Source of the DNA: Streptomyces cupreus
GTDB lineage: Bacteria; Actinomycetota; Actinomycetes; Streptomycetales; Streptomycetaceae
DNA length: 64,000 nucleotides
Assembly: GCF_014257025.1 (NCBI RefSeq)
Contig: NZ_JACMSF010000029.1
Span: 1-64,000 of the forward strand
Reading direction: 5' to 3'
The notes beneath the pieces were generated by a model. The model did no database searches, was not told the DNA's origin, and saw only the letters and a list, made by a program, of their open reading frames with translations. Positions 1 through 9,784 of this stretch are shown here, piece by piece. The translations under genes and the position numbers were made by a program. Position 1 is the first letter of the stretch; each line of letters opens with the position of its first letter.

Positions 1-1335
1 GTGGAGCTGGAGCGGCGGCAGGCGGACGCCGAGATCAAGCAGCGGCGCGAGATCGAGACCGTACGGGCCCGCGAGGAGGCCGAGACGGCTCGGGTGGTGG
101 AGGAGGAGCGGCTGCGGGCGCAGGGCGCCTTCCTCAAGACCGAGGAGCAGCTCGGCGTCCAGCGCGAGAACCAGGCCCGCGAGGTGGCCGTCGCCGCCAA
201 GAACCGCGAGCGGGTCATCGCCATCGAGAGCGAGCGCATCGAGAAGGACCGTCTCCTCGAAGTCATCGCCAGGGACAGGGAGACGGAGCTGACCCGGATC
301 GCGGCCTCGAAGGAGGTCGAGGCGGAGAAGCGGGAGATCGCCGAGGTCATCCGCGAGCGGGTCGCGGTGGACCGTACGGTCGCCGAGCAGGAGGAGTCCA
401 TCAAGAAGCTGCGCGCCGTGGAGGAGGCGGAGCGGCAGCGGCAGTCCGTGATCATCGCCGCCGAGGCCGAGGCGCAGGAAAGGCTGGTCAAGGACATCAA
501 GGCCGCGGAAGCCGCCGAGCAGGCTGCCGTGCACCGTGCCGCCGAGGAACTCACCTTGGCCGAGGCCCGGTTGAAGAGCGCCGACTTGGACGCGCAGGCC
601 AAGCTGCGGCTCGCCGAGGGCATTCAGGCGGAGGCGGCCGCCGAGGGCCTGGCCGCCGTGCAGGTACGCGACAAGGAGGCCGAGGTCATCGAGAAGGCGG
701 GCCGTGCGGAGGCCGAGGCCACCGAGGCGCGGATGCGGGCCGAGGCGGAGGGCTCCCGGGCCAAGGCGCTCGCCGAGGCCGAGGCCATCGGCGAGAAGCT
801 CAAGGCGGAGGCCGCCGGTCTCACCGAGAAGGCCGCGGCGATGGCGGCGCTCGACGAGGCGTCCCGCAGCCACGAGGAGTACCGGCTGCGGCTGGAGGCC
901 GAGAAGGACATCCGGCTCGCCGGGCTCGACGTGCAGCGGCAGGTGGCCGAGGCGCAGGCCTCGGTGCTTGCCACCGGTCTGGAGAACGCCGACATCAACA
1001 TCGTCGGCGGGGAGTCGGTCTTCTTCGACCGCCTCGTCTCCTCGATCGCGCTGGGCAAGGGTCTCGACGGGTTCGTCCAGCACTCCGAGACCGCCCAGGC
1101 GCTCGCGGGCCCCTGGCTGGACGGCACGGCGAGCTTCACCGACGACTTCGGCCGGATCCTCGGCCAGGTCTCCACGGCCGATGTGCAGAACCTGACCGTC
1201 TCCGCGCTGCTGATGAAGCTCATGAAGACGGGCGGCGCGAACTCCGGACAGTTGCAGCAACTGCTGGACAAGGCGGGTGAGCTGGGTCTCGCCGACGCCT
1301 CCCTCGCCGCCCTCAACGGCAGCACCAAGGGCTGA
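1..1335 (+). CDS. Flotillin/SPFH-family protein, C-terminal part (5' end outside window)
   Basis: The frame is open from the first base, so the N-terminal SPFH domain and membrane anchor lie outside the window. What remains is 444 residues. Residues 1-310 are almost entirely charged and Ala-rich (Glu, Arg, Ala, Lys) with the heptad character of the long flotillin coiled coil. A globular tail follows, containing VSSIALGKGLDGFV and a final Gly/Ala/Leu-rich segment. Flotillins oligomerise on the inner face of the membrane and organise microdomains; that role is family knowledge. The stop is 79 nt before the giant AAA+ ATPase on the same strand, so the two are probably co-transcribed. Family assignment is confident; a specific function is not. 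Confidence 0.8.
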   Translation: MELERRQADAEIKQRREIETVRAREEAETARVVEEERLRAQGAFLKTEEQLGVQRENQAREVAVAAKNRERVIAIESERIEKDRLLEVIARDRETELTRIAASKEVEAEKREIAEVIRERVAVDRTVAEQEESIKKLRAVEEAERQRQSVIIAAEAEAQERLVKDIKAAEAAEQAAVHRAAEELTLAEARLKSADLDAQAKLRLAEGIQAEAAAEGLAAVQVRDKEAEVIEKAGRAEAEATEARMRAEAEGSRAKALAEAEAIGEKLKAEAAGLTEKAAAMAALDEASRSHEEYRLRLEAEKDIRLAGLDVQRQVAEAQASVLATGLENADINIVGGESVFFDRLVSSIALGKGLDGFVQHSETAQALAGPWLDGTASFTDDFGRILGQVSTADVQNLTVSALLMKLMKTGGANSGQLQQLLDKAGELGLADASLAALNGSTKG

Positions 1336-1414
1336 CCGTCGCACGGTCCGGAGCCGCCGAGCAGGGGACGGCGGCTCCGGACCGCGTTCTTCCTCCGACC
1401 TCCTGAGGGGACCC

Positions 1415-4400
1415 ATGAGCACCGGCCTGGACACAAGCACGTACGAGGTGCTGCGCGAACGGCTCACCGCGCAGGCCGCCGAGCTGGCCCGCCGTGCCGA
1501 GGCGCTCAACGCCCGCCGCACCGAGGAGTTCGGCTCGCTGCGGCTTGAACTCACCGGCACCGAGCGGTTGCGCACCGAGCACAATTGCGTGCCCCGTGAC
1601 ATCGTCGCCGTCGGTGACGTGCTGCTCTTCGGCCACAACGTCTTCCTGGGACTGAAGCCGGAGACGAGCGTGGGCGACGTCTTCGCGCTGCACGACCGCG
1701 AGCTGAACCGACTGCCCGACGACGCCGTACCCGGCCTGCTCGACGACCCGGTCTTCCGGCGGGAGTTCACCGCCCTCTACCGCTACTACCGCCAGGCCCA
1801 CCTGCTCCAACTCCGGCGTGCCGACGGAAAGTTGCTGGCCGTCTTCCAGACCGGTGAGAGAGCCGAGGACATCCGCGTCCTGCGCTGGACCCTGTCCGAC
1901 GACGGTCGGGCCCGCTTCCTCGACGCCCGCGGCGAACGCGACCATGTCTTCCCGCCCTCCCATGACTTCGAGTGGCGTGCGACGACCCGTGAGGACCACG
2001 TCCTCGGCCGGCACCCGCACGTCTGCGTTGAGGGCGAGGTCTTCGTCGAGACGATCAGTGGCACGCTCACCATCAAGGTGGAGGACAACACCGAGACGGG
2101 CGAGGGCATCTATGCCGAGCCGGTGGCCGAGCCGCTGCAGACCCTCGCCGACGCCGACATCGCGTACGCGCGCGTGGGCGCCCTGATGCTGCTGCGGATC
2201 CGCCCCTACAAGGAGGACGCCCACCGCTACCTGGTCTTCAACACCCTCACCAGGACCGTCGTCCGCCTCGACGGCATCGGGCAGGCGTGCCGACGCCTGC
2301 CCGAGGACCAGGGCATCGTGTTTCCCGGCGGCTACTGCCTGGCCACGGGGACATACAAGACGTTCGACGCCGTCGACACCGCAGACCTGGAGTTCATGCG
2401 TGCGGTCCACTCCCCGAACGGCGAGGACGTGCTGTTCGCCTTCCACGCGCGCGTGGAAGGCCGCAGCCTCCTGCTGCCGTACAACATGATCCGCAAGGAG
2501 GTCAGCACCCCGCTGTCCTGCCACGGCTGGGCACTCTTCGGCGACGGCTCACTCGTCGTCCTGCGCGCCGACAGCGATGAGCCGCAGCGAGTGCATCCCG
2601 TGCAGCTGTGGACATCCCCGTACGTCTCCGACACGCACGCCGCCGCCCAGCCTGTCGGTACCGGCCCGCTCGCCCGGGTCGGCAACGCCGACCTCGTCCG
2701 CGGCATCTCCGACTGTCTGTCCCTCACCCGCGCCGTCGCCGAGACGACCCCGACGACCGAGGTGTACGAGGCCCTGGTCACGGCCTGCGTCCGGACGGCG
2801 GACTCCTACCACTGGCTGACCGAATTCGAACTCGGCGATCTACACGCGCCATTGGAGCAGGTCCGGGCCACGGCCGAGCAGGTGCTGGCCGAGTTCGAGA
2901 CCGTCCAGGCCCTCACCCGGCAGGCCGCCGACGCGCTCGCCGAGGCCGCCGCGCGCGTCGCGACGGTCGTACGGCGGCTGCGCGGCGAGGCCCCGCGGGA
3001 TGCCGCCGCGTGGGTCTCCGGGCTGACCGAACTCCGGCATGCCCAGGGGCACTTGCTGACGCTCAAGGACCTGCGGTACGCGGACACCGCCCGTATCGAC
3101 GAAGTCACCGCCGGCGTCGAGGCCGACCTTGCCGCCTTTGGGCAGCGGGCCGTCACCCACCTCGCCCGCGAGGACGCTTTCGCCGGCCACCAGGCCGATG
3201 TCGAGCGGCTCGTCACAGACGCCGAAGCGATCTCCACCGTCGCCGAGGCCGCGCCCGTCGCCGCCCGCCTCGACGAAGTCGCCGACGGGCTGCGAACGGT
3301 CACCGAGGTCGTCGCCGGGCTCGGCATCGGCGACGCCACCGTCCGCACCTCCATCCTGGAGCGGATCGCCGAGGTCCTCGGCGGCGTCAACCGCGCTCGC
3401 GCCACGCTCGACGCCCGGCGCCGCGAACTGCTCGACCGCGAGGGACGAGCCGAGTTCGCCGCCGAGTTCGCGCTGCTCGGCCAGGCTGTCACCGGCGCGC
3501 TCGCAGCCGCCGACAGTCCGGAGACCTGCGACGAACAACTCGCCCGCATGCTGGTGCAGGTGGAGAATCTCGAGACGCGGTTCGCCGAGTTCGACGACTT
3601 CCTCGCCGAACTCGCGGACAAGCGTGACGAGGTCCACGAGGCGTTCTCCTCCCGCAAGCAGACCCTCGCCGACACCCGCGCCCGGCGCGCCGAGCGACTC
3701 GCCGATTCGGCGGCGCGTGTCCTTCGGACAGTGGCCCGGCGTGCGGCCACGCTCACCGACGCGGACGCCGTCGCCACGTACTTCACCTCCGACCCGATGA
3801 CCTCCACGGTCCGCCGTGTCGCGGACGAACTGCGTGAACTCGGCGACCAGGTGCGGGCGGAGGAGCTGGAGGGGCGGCTGAAGTCCGCCCGTCAGGAGGC
3901 CCTTCGCTCCCTGCGCGACCGTACCGACCTGTACACCGACGACGGCCGCACCATCCGCCTCGGCAGCCACCGCTTCGCCGTCAACACCCAGCCCCTCGAC
4001 CTCACCCTGGTCCCGCACGGCGACGGCCTCGCCTTCGCCCTGACCGGCACGGACTACCGTTCGCCCGTCACCGATCCCGACTTCGCCGCCACCCGCCCGT
4101 ACTGGGACCACCCCCTGCCGTCGGAGTCGCCCGAGGTCTACCGCGCCGAACACCTCGCGGCCCGCCTGCTGGACGAGCACGGTCCGGCAGCCCTGGCCGA
4201 GGCCGACCTGCCCGCCCTGGTCCGCCGAGCAGCGGAGGCAGCGTACGACGAGGGCTACGAGCGAGGGGTCCACGACCACGACGCGGTACTGATCCTCACG
4301 GCGCTCCTGCGCCTGCACGAAGGCGTGGCCCTGCTGCGCCACGAGCCGGCGGCCCGGGCCGCGGCTCAGCTCTTCTTTGCGCACGGCACGACCGCCGACG

Positions 4401-6310
4401 AGCGCGCGTCGTGGACCCGCCGTGCGGTGTCGCTCGCCCGCGCCCAGGAGACCTTCGGGCTCGCCCCCGCCATCACCGACTTCGAGAGGGAACTCGCACA
4501 GGCGATCGGCGTCCGGGCCGGAAAGAGCTCACCACCGATCTCCGGGCACACCGACGAGGCGCTTGCCGCCGCCTACCTCTTCGAGGAGCTGACCAGCGGC
4601 CCCGACGGCTTCGTCATCAGCGCCCACGCCCGCACACTGCTCGACAAGTTCCGCCGTACCGTGGGAACTTCGGCCTACGACGACGACCTCGCCGCCCTCA
4701 GTGACCTGCCCGCCCGCAGGCAGCTCGTCGAAGCGTGGCTGTCCTCGTACACCTCCGCCACCGGCCTGGAGATCGCCCCCGGCGACCTGGCCGAGGCGGT
4801 GGCCGCCGAGCTCTGCCCGGACCTGGCCCGCTACGAGTCCGAGGCACCGCTCACACAGACCGTGCAGGGACTGCTCGGCGCCCACCCGAGCATCAACGAC
4901 CGTACGCTCACGATCCGCATCGATGAATTCCTCGCACGCACACGGGAGTTCCGTGCCCACCAGGTACCCGGGCACCGCGATTATCAGCGCCGCCGCACCG
5001 CTCTGGTGGCCGCCGAGCGCGCCCGGATCCGTCTGGACGAGCACCGGCCGCGGGTGATGTCCGCGTTCGTGCGCAGCAGGCTCATCGACGAGGTCTACCT
5101 CCCGCTGGTCGGCGACAGCCTCGCCAAGCAACTCGGCACCACCGGCGAGTCGAAGCGCACCGACACCGGCGGCCTGCTCCTGCTCGTCTCCCCGCCGGGC
5201 TACGGCAAGACGACGCTCATGGAGTACGTCGCCGACCGACTCGGCCTGATCCTGGTCAAGGTCAACGGCCCGGCGCTGGGTCACAGCGTCACCTCGCTCG
5301 ACCCTGCCGAGGCCCCGAACGCCACCGCCCGCCGGGAGATCGAGAAGATCAACTTCGCTCTGGAGACGGGCAATAACACCCTCCTCTACCTGGACGACAT
5401 CCAGCACACCTCGCCCGAGCTGCTGCAGAACTTCATCCCACTGTGCGACGCCACCCGCCGTATCGAGGGCGTGCGGGACGGCGAACCGCGCACCTACGAC
5501 CTGCGCGGCAAACGGTTCGCCGTCTGCATGGCCGGCAACCCCTACACCGAGTCCGGCAGCCGCTTCCGCGTCCCCGACATGCTCGCCAACCGCGCCGACG
5601 TGTGGAACCTCGGCGACGTGCTGACCGGCAAGGAGGACGCCTTCGCGCTCAGCTTCATCGAGAACGCCCTCACTGCGAACCCGGTCCTCGCGCCGCTCGC
5701 CGGCCGCGACCGCGCCGACCTGGACCTGCTGATCCGTCTCGCCCAAGGCGACCCGACGGCCCGCGGCGACCGGCTGAGCCACCCCTACGCCCCCGCCGAC
5801 CTGGAGCGCATCCTGGCCGTCCTGCGCCACCTGCTGACGGCTCTCGAGACGGTCCTCGCGGTGAACGCCGCGTACATCGCCTCGGCGGCCCAGTCCGATA
5901 CCACTCGGACCGAGCCGCCCTTCCAACTCCAGGGCTCCTACCGCAACATGAACAAAATCGCCCAGCGCATCCAACCGGTCATGAACGACACCGAACTGGC
6001 GGCCCTGATCGACGACCACTACTCGGCCGAGGCCCAGACCCTCACCACAGGCGCCGAGGCCAACCTCCTGAAACTGGCCGAACTGCGCGGCACACTCACC
6101 ACCGAACAGGCGGAACGCTGGGGCAAGTTGAAGGCGGCCTACGTACGTACGCAAACCCTCGGCGGCCCCGAGAGCGACCCCCTCACCCGCGCCGTCGCCG
6201 CCCTCGGCCTCCTCGCGGACCGCGTCTCCGCCGTCGAGTCGGCGATCACCCGGGCCGCCGACCCGCGCCATCTGATGGCCAACCCCGCCGCCCGCCACCG
6301 AGCGCCATGA
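1415..6310 (+). CDS. Giant AAA+ ATPase ('DNA repair ATPase' family)
   Basis: A 1631-residue protein. The ATG at 1415 is chosen because GAGGGG lies 4 nt upstream and because the open frame upstream of it runs through the end of the flotillin gene. Residues about 1-400 form a beta-rich domain of the type found in proteins annotated as DNA repair ATPases (DUF3686-like). Residues about 480-850 are coiled-coil-rich. A classical AAA+ module sits near the C-terminus: Walker A PPGYGKTT around residue 1262, Walker B LLYLDDIQ around 1323, and a sensor region AGNPYTESGSRFR around 1375-1390. No nuclease domain is visible. The DNA-repair name is inherited from databases and has little direct support. Pairing with a flotillin suggests a membrane-associated ATPase. 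Confidence 0.8.
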   Translation: MSTGLDTSTYEVLRERLTAQAAELARRAEALNARRTEEFGSLRLELTGTERLRTEHNCVPRDIVAVGDVLLFGHNVFLGLKPETSVGDVFALHDRELNRLPDDAVPGLLDDPVFRREFTALYRYYRQAHLLQLRRADGKLLAVFQTGERAEDIRVLRWTLSDDGRARFLDARGERDHVFPPSHDFEWRATTREDHVLGRHPHVCVEGEVFVETISGTLTIKVEDNTETGEGIYAEPVAEPLQTLADADIAYARVGALMLLRIRPYKEDAHRYLVFNTLTRTVVRLDGIGQACRRLPEDQGIVFPGGYCLATGTYKTFDAVDTADLEFMRAVHSPNGEDVLFAFHARVEGRSLLLPYNMIRKEVSTPLSCHGWALFGDGSLVVLRADSDEPQRVHPVQLWTSPYVSDTHAAAQPVGTGPLARVGNADLVRGISDCLSLTRAVAETTPTTEVYEALVTACVRTADSYHWLTEFELGDLHAPLEQVRATAEQVLAEFETVQALTRQAADALAEAAARVATVVRRLRGEAPRDAAAWVSGLTELRHAQGHLLTLKDLRYADTARIDEVTAGVEADLAAFGQRAVTHLAREDAFAGHQADVERLVTDAEAISTVAEAAPVAARLDEVADGLRTVTEVVAGLGIGDATVRTSILERIAEVLGGVNRARATLDARRRELLDREGRAEFAAEFALLGQAVTGALAAADSPETCDEQLARMLVQVENLETRFAEFDDFLAELADKRDEVHEAFSSRKQTLADTRARRAERLADSAARVLRTVARRAATLTDADAVATYFTSDPMTSTVRRVADELRELGDQVRAEELEGRLKSARQEALRSLRDRTDLYTDDGRTIRLGSHRFAVNTQPLDLTLVPHGDGLAFALTGTDYRSPVTDPDFAATRPYWDHPLPSESPEVYRAEHLAARLLDEHGPAALAEADLPALVRRAAEAAYDEGYERGVHDHDAVLILTALLRLHEGVALLRHEPAARAAAQLFFAHGTTADERASWTRRAVSLARAQETFGLAPAITDFERELAQAIGVRAGKSSPPISGHTDEALAAAYLFEELTSGPDGFVISAHARTLLDKFRRTVGTSAYDDDLAALSDLPARRQLVEAWLSSYTSATGLEIAPGDLAEAVAAELCPDLARYESEAPLTQTVQGLLGAHPSINDRTLTIRIDEFLARTREFRAHQVPGHRDYQRRRTALVAAERARIRLDEHRPRVMSAFVRSRLIDEVYLPLVGDSLAKQLGTTGESKRTDTGGLLLLVSPPGYGKTTLMEYVADRLGLILVKVNGPALGHSVTSLDPAEAPNATARREIEKINFALETGNNTLLYLDDIQHTSPELLQNFIPLCDATRRIEGVRDGEPRTYDLRGKRFAVCMAGNPYTESGSRFRVPDMLANRADVWNLGDVLTGKEDAFALSFIENALTANPVLAPLAGRDRADLDLLIRLAQGDPTARGDRLSHPYAPADLERILAVLRHLLTALETVLAVNAAYIASAAQSDTTRTEPPFQLQGSYRNMNKIAQRIQPVMNDTELAALIDDHYSAEAQTLTTGAEANLLKLAELRGTLTTEQAERWGKLKAAYVRTQTLGGPESDPLTRAVAALGLLADRVSAVESAITRAADPRHLMANPAARHRAP

Positions 6311-6387
6311 ATCATCCCCCCCAGCAGCCCTACGGCGCGGCAGGGTGCGGACGCGGATGGCGACGGAGGAGTTCAGCGAGACCCTGA
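6307..6387 (+). other. 26-codon ORF overlapping the ATPase stop; possible stub of a lost downstream gene
   Basis: An ATG at 6307 overlaps the ATPase stop as ATGA, the usual translational coupling in this genome. It opens a frame beginning MNHPPQQPYGAAG that ends after 26 codons, inside the 3' end of the opposite-strand channel gene. A proline/glutamine-rich start like this is common for actinomycete membrane proteins. It may be the beginning of a gene truncated by a rearrangement at about 6330, or it may be chance. Confidence 0.2.
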
Positions 6388-8282
6388 CGGGTGGCAGCCA
6401 GGACGACCCGGTCCTCGGGCCGCAGGACGTATCCGGGGTGCAGGTCCCAGACCAGGCCAGGAGGGCGTTCCTCGTCGTCGGCCGGATGGGCCGCCGCAAG
6501 GTCGGGGCGGCGTTCAGCGGGGGCGGCGGCGTCCAGGGCCAGGATGCGCCAGGCCCCGGGGCGGAAGGCTTCGGCGACGGTACGGCCCTCCAGCTGTGGG
6601 TGCCCCGCGACCACGACGGCGGCGAAGAGCAGAACCTTGCGTTCGACGGGGATGGCGCCGAGGATCTGACGGCCCATCATCGCGCTGGCGAATGCGGGGG
6701 CCGCGAGGCTGGAGACACTACGGCTTCGGGTGAGAGCGTGCGGGTGGGCGGCGCGCAGGGTGCGGTAGACGGCGGTGGCGAAGTCGTCGTCGTACAGACG
6801 CAGGGCGACCCGCAGGTCCGGCTCGACCGAGCGGGCGTACAGGGCGGCTTCGAGATTGATGGTGTCGTTACTGGTGAGGGCGAGCAGGGCGTGCGCGCGA
6901 TGGATCTTCGCGGCCTCCAGGACGCCCTCCTCGGTGACGTCTCCGATGACGGTGGGAATACGGAGGCGTCGGGCGACCGGAACACCGCGCGCCTCGGGAT
7001 CCATCTCCACACAGACCACCGGGATGTCGAGCTCCTTCAGCCGGCCCAGCACACGAGTCCCGATCTTGCCGAGGCCGAGCAGGACGACATGGCCGGACAG
7101 GCCACGCGATGGGCGGCGCAGGGCGGAGGCGCTGCGGAAGGTGCCCAGGCCCTCCAGTACGGCAGCGGTCATCACCGGCAGCAGCAGCAACCCGGCAAGA
7201 CCGGAGAGGAGTTGGATGATCTGACGGCTGAGAGGTTCGCCGATCGCCGGATCGTCGATGGCGAACAGGTCGAGCAGCGTTAGGTAGACGGCGTGCACGG
7301 GGTCGCCCCCGGTGGTCAGCCAGGAAGCGACGGCGAGACCCAGGACGCAGGCGATCAGGCCGAACAGCGACCAGCGCAGCCGCCGCGAGAACAACTGGCC
7401 GAGAGAGGCGCCACGGTTGGCCAGCCGTCCCGGCGGCAGTACCGGCCCGGTGTAGGAGACGGCTTCCAGCACCACGGTCCCGCGCCCGGTGGCCGCGGTC
7501 ACCGCATCCCCGTCCGGCAGGAGTTGGGGTCCTTCGGCGCCGCTGCGGTCCGAACCCTCCGTCCCCGCAGGGTCGTTGTCTGTGGCCGACAACAGCGCAA
7601 GGGTGCACAGGCCCGGGTCGGTGACTCCGCCGCGCCCGGGCGGGGTGCGTTCCACGGCTCGCAGCAGCAGCCCGTCCGCCTGGACGACCTTGCTGGTGCC
7701 AGCGACCGCGGTGGCGGCCAGCGCCGGGGCGGCCGTGTCCGCGTCGGAGAGGACAGTCGTGGAGGTGTCCAGGGCCACGGGGTCCAGCCCTGCCACGGCT
7801 GCGGCCTGGTCCAGAAGTTCCTCCAGGTGCTGGCCGAGCTTGCGGTTGTACAACCGGATCACCAGCCGCACCTGCGGATTGAGACGCCGGGCGGTCAACG
7901 CCGTACGGATGTTCACCTCGTCGTCGCCGTGCACGAGCGCGACCGCGGCGGCCCGCGCCACCCCGGCCGCGGCCAGCACCTCGCCGGTCACCTCCCGGGC
8001 CTCCACGACCTGCCCGTCATCGACGGCAGGAGCGGCATCCGGCGAACCCGTCATCGCCGCCCGACCGAGGAGCGCCGACGCCCGGGTCCGCCCGGCCGGC
8101 GGAGTGTGCATCGGCGACACTCCGGCCCGGCTGGGGGCGACGAGCGTCACCTGCTCGCGATATACCTCGCGCAACTCGTCAGCCAGCCGAAGAGCCAGCC
8201 CGTCATCACCACAGACGATCATGTGCCCGCTGGGGCGGTCGGGCGGCAGCTGGCGCGGCAGGGAAGACATGAAGATCACCAT
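6330..8282 (-). CDS. Two-RCK, channel-like NAD-binding protein (TrkA-N domains)
   Basis: A 650-residue protein. An N-terminal TrkA-N/RCK domain (MIVCGDDGLALRLADELRE) is followed after residue about 310 by two membrane segments around LFGLIACVLGLAVASWL and LLSGLAGLLLLPVMTAAVL. A second Rossmann domain follows, with the dinucleotide motif GLGKIG, and then a C-terminal RCK-C region. The architecture resembles CASTOR/POLLUX-like and MthK-like cation channels, but the loop between the membrane helices (YLTLLDLFAIDDPA) has no TVGYG filter, so ion selectivity is open. It is divergent from trkH, with about 120 nt between the starts, which fits a shared role in potassium or osmotic balance. ATG 8282 is used; ATG 8270 is also possible. 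A decayed copy of its C-terminal half lies at about 20.86-21.42 kb. Confidence 0.8.
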   Translation of the reverse strand: MVIFMSSLPRQLPPDRPSGHMIVCGDDGLALRLADELREVYREQVTLVAPSRAGVSPMHTPPAGRTRASALLGRAAMTGSPDAAPAVDDGQVVEAREVTGEVLAAAGVARAAAVALVHGDDEVNIRTALTARRLNPQVRLVIRLYNRKLGQHLEELLDQAAAVAGLDPVALDTSTTVLSDADTAAPALAATAVAGTSKVVQADGLLLRAVERTPPGRGGVTDPGLCTLALLSATDNDPAGTEGSDRSGAEGPQLLPDGDAVTAATGRGTVVLEAVSYTGPVLPPGRLANRGASLGQLFSRRLRWSLFGLIACVLGLAVASWLTTGGDPVHAVYLTLLDLFAIDDPAIGEPLSRQIIQLLSGLAGLLLLPVMTAAVLEGLGTFRSASALRRPSRGLSGHVVLLGLGKIGTRVLGRLKELDIPVVCVEMDPEARGVPVARRLRIPTVIGDVTEEGVLEAAKIHRAHALLALTSNDTINLEAALYARSVEPDLRVALRLYDDDFATAVYRTLRAAHPHALTRSRSVSSLAAPAFASAMMGRQILGAIPVERKVLLFAAVVVAGHPQLEGRTVAEAFRPGAWRILALDAAAPAERRPDLAAAHPADDEERPPGLVWDLHPGYVLRPEDRVVLAATRQGLAELLRRHPRPHPAAP

Positions 8283-8404
8283 GCCGCAGACCGGCAGCTG
8301 GTTCCATCCCTACAGGTATGGTGTGCGGCCGGGATCTTGACGAAGGCTTCACGCAAACGGACGAGGACTGCGGCGGTCACGGCAGACGGGGAAGGGAACA
8401 GCGG

Positions 8405-9784
8405 GTGGCAGGACTGATGACACGGGCGCGGTCGCTGCCGTCGAAGTTGGCCGCGCATCCCGCTCGTGCGCTCGTCGTGGCCTTCGCCGCCGTCGTACTC
8501 GCCGGTGCGGTGCTCCTTGCGCTCCCGATCGCCTCCGAGGAACGTGCGGCGACCGGGTTCGTGACCGCACTGTTCACGTCCACCTCCGCTGTGTGTGTCA
8601 CCGGTCTGGCTGTCGTGGACACGAGCACCTACTGGAGCGGCTTCGGTGAGGGCGTCATTCTCGCTCTGATCCAGGTTGGCGGCTTCGGCATCATGACGAT
8701 GGCCTCGCTGCTGGCGCTGCTGGTGTCAGGGCGCCTGCGGCTGCGGATGCAGCTGACGGCGCAGGCGGAGACGAAGAGCCTCGGCATCGGAGACGTGCGC
8801 CGGGTGCTGCTCGGGGTCGCGGGCACCACGCTGATCGTCGAACTCGCGGTGGGCGCGATTCTCGCCCTGCGCTTCCGGTACGGATACGGCGAGAGCATCG
8901 GAGACTCCGCGTACCTGGGCTACTTCCACGCCGTATCGGCGTTCAACAACGCCGGATTCGGGCTGCACGCCGACAGCATCACCCGCTACGCCTCGGACGC
9001 GTGGGTCATGCTGCCGATCGCCACCGCCGTGATCCTGGGCGGCATCGGCTTCCCCGTCCTGCTGGAGCTGCTGCGCCACCGCAACCGGCGGCGTACGACC
9101 GGACGGCGCAACTGGACCCTGCACAGCAAGCTCACGCTGATCACCACCGCCGTGCTGTTGGTCACCGGCACGCTGCTGACCTGCCTGCTGGAGTGGACCA
9201 ACACCGACACCCTCGGCCCGCACTCGACGGCGGACAAGCTCCTCAACAGCTTCTTCCACTCCGCGATGTCCCGCACGGCTGGCTTCAACGCCGTCGACGT
9301 CGGGGCAATGCAGTCCTCCACGCTGCTGATGACCTGCGTGCTGATGTTCATCGGCGGCGGCAGCGCCGGAACAGCGGGCGGCATCAAGGTGACCACCTTC
9401 GCCGTCCTGCTCGCCGCGATCATCGCCGAGGTGCGTGGCGAGCCCAACTCCGCGATCTTGGGCCGCCGTCTCGCCCCGCATGTGCTGCGCCAGGCGCTGA
9501 CCGTGGCCTTGCTCGGCATCGGCCTGGTCATCGGCTCCACGCTCCTTCTGCTCACGCTCATGGAGGAACGTTTCGAGGCGGTGCTGTTCGAGGTGGTGTC
9601 CGCGTTCGGCACCGTGGGCCTGTCCACCGGCATCACCGGGGACGTCCCGACAGCGGGCCAACTGCTGCTGATCGGACTGATGTTCGTCGGCCGCCTCGGC
9701 CCCATCACCCTGGTCTCCGCCCTCGCCCTGCGCGAGCGCACCCGCCGCTACGAACTGCCCGAGGAGCGACCCGTCATTGGTTAA
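8405..9784 (+). CDS. trkH: TrkH/KtrB-family potassium uptake membrane subunit
   Basis: A 459-residue polytopic protein forming the pore of a Trk/Ktr potassium transporter. The four pore-loop signatures are present in order: SAVCVTGL, FNNAGFGLH, SRTAGFNAVD and GTVGLSTGITG, each with the filter glycine. The length fits KtrB/TrkH. GTG 8405 is preferred because AAGGGA lies 7 nt upstream; ATG 8417 is an alternative. The stop overlaps the start of the next gene by 8 nt, so membrane and regulatory subunits are translationally coupled. Confidence 0.9.
   Translation: MAGLMTRARSLPSKLAAHPARALVVAFAAVVLAGAVLLALPIASEERAATGFVTALFTSTSAVCVTGLAVVDTSTYWSGFGEGVILALIQVGGFGIMTMASLLALLVSGRLRLRMQLTAQAETKSLGIGDVRRVLLGVAGTTLIVELAVGAILALRFRYGYGESIGDSAYLGYFHAVSAFNNAGFGLHADSITRYASDAWVMLPIATAVILGGIGFPVLLELLRHRNRRRTTGRRNWTLHSKLTLITTAVLLVTGTLLTCLLEWTNTDTLGPHSTADKLLNSFFHSAMSRTAGFNAVDVGAMQSSTLLMTCVLMFIGGGSAGTAGGIKVTTFAVLLAAIIAEVRGEPNSAILGRRLAPHVLRQALTVALLGIGLVIGSTLLLLTLMEERFEAVLFEVVSAFGTVGLSTGITGDVPTAGQLLLIGLMFVGRLGPITLVSALALRERTRRYELPEERPVIG

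Noticed and set aside
8318-8404. Longer N-terminus for TrkH
   Set aside because: The upstream codons encode a polar segment unlike TrkH starts, and a better ribosome site precedes GTG 8405.
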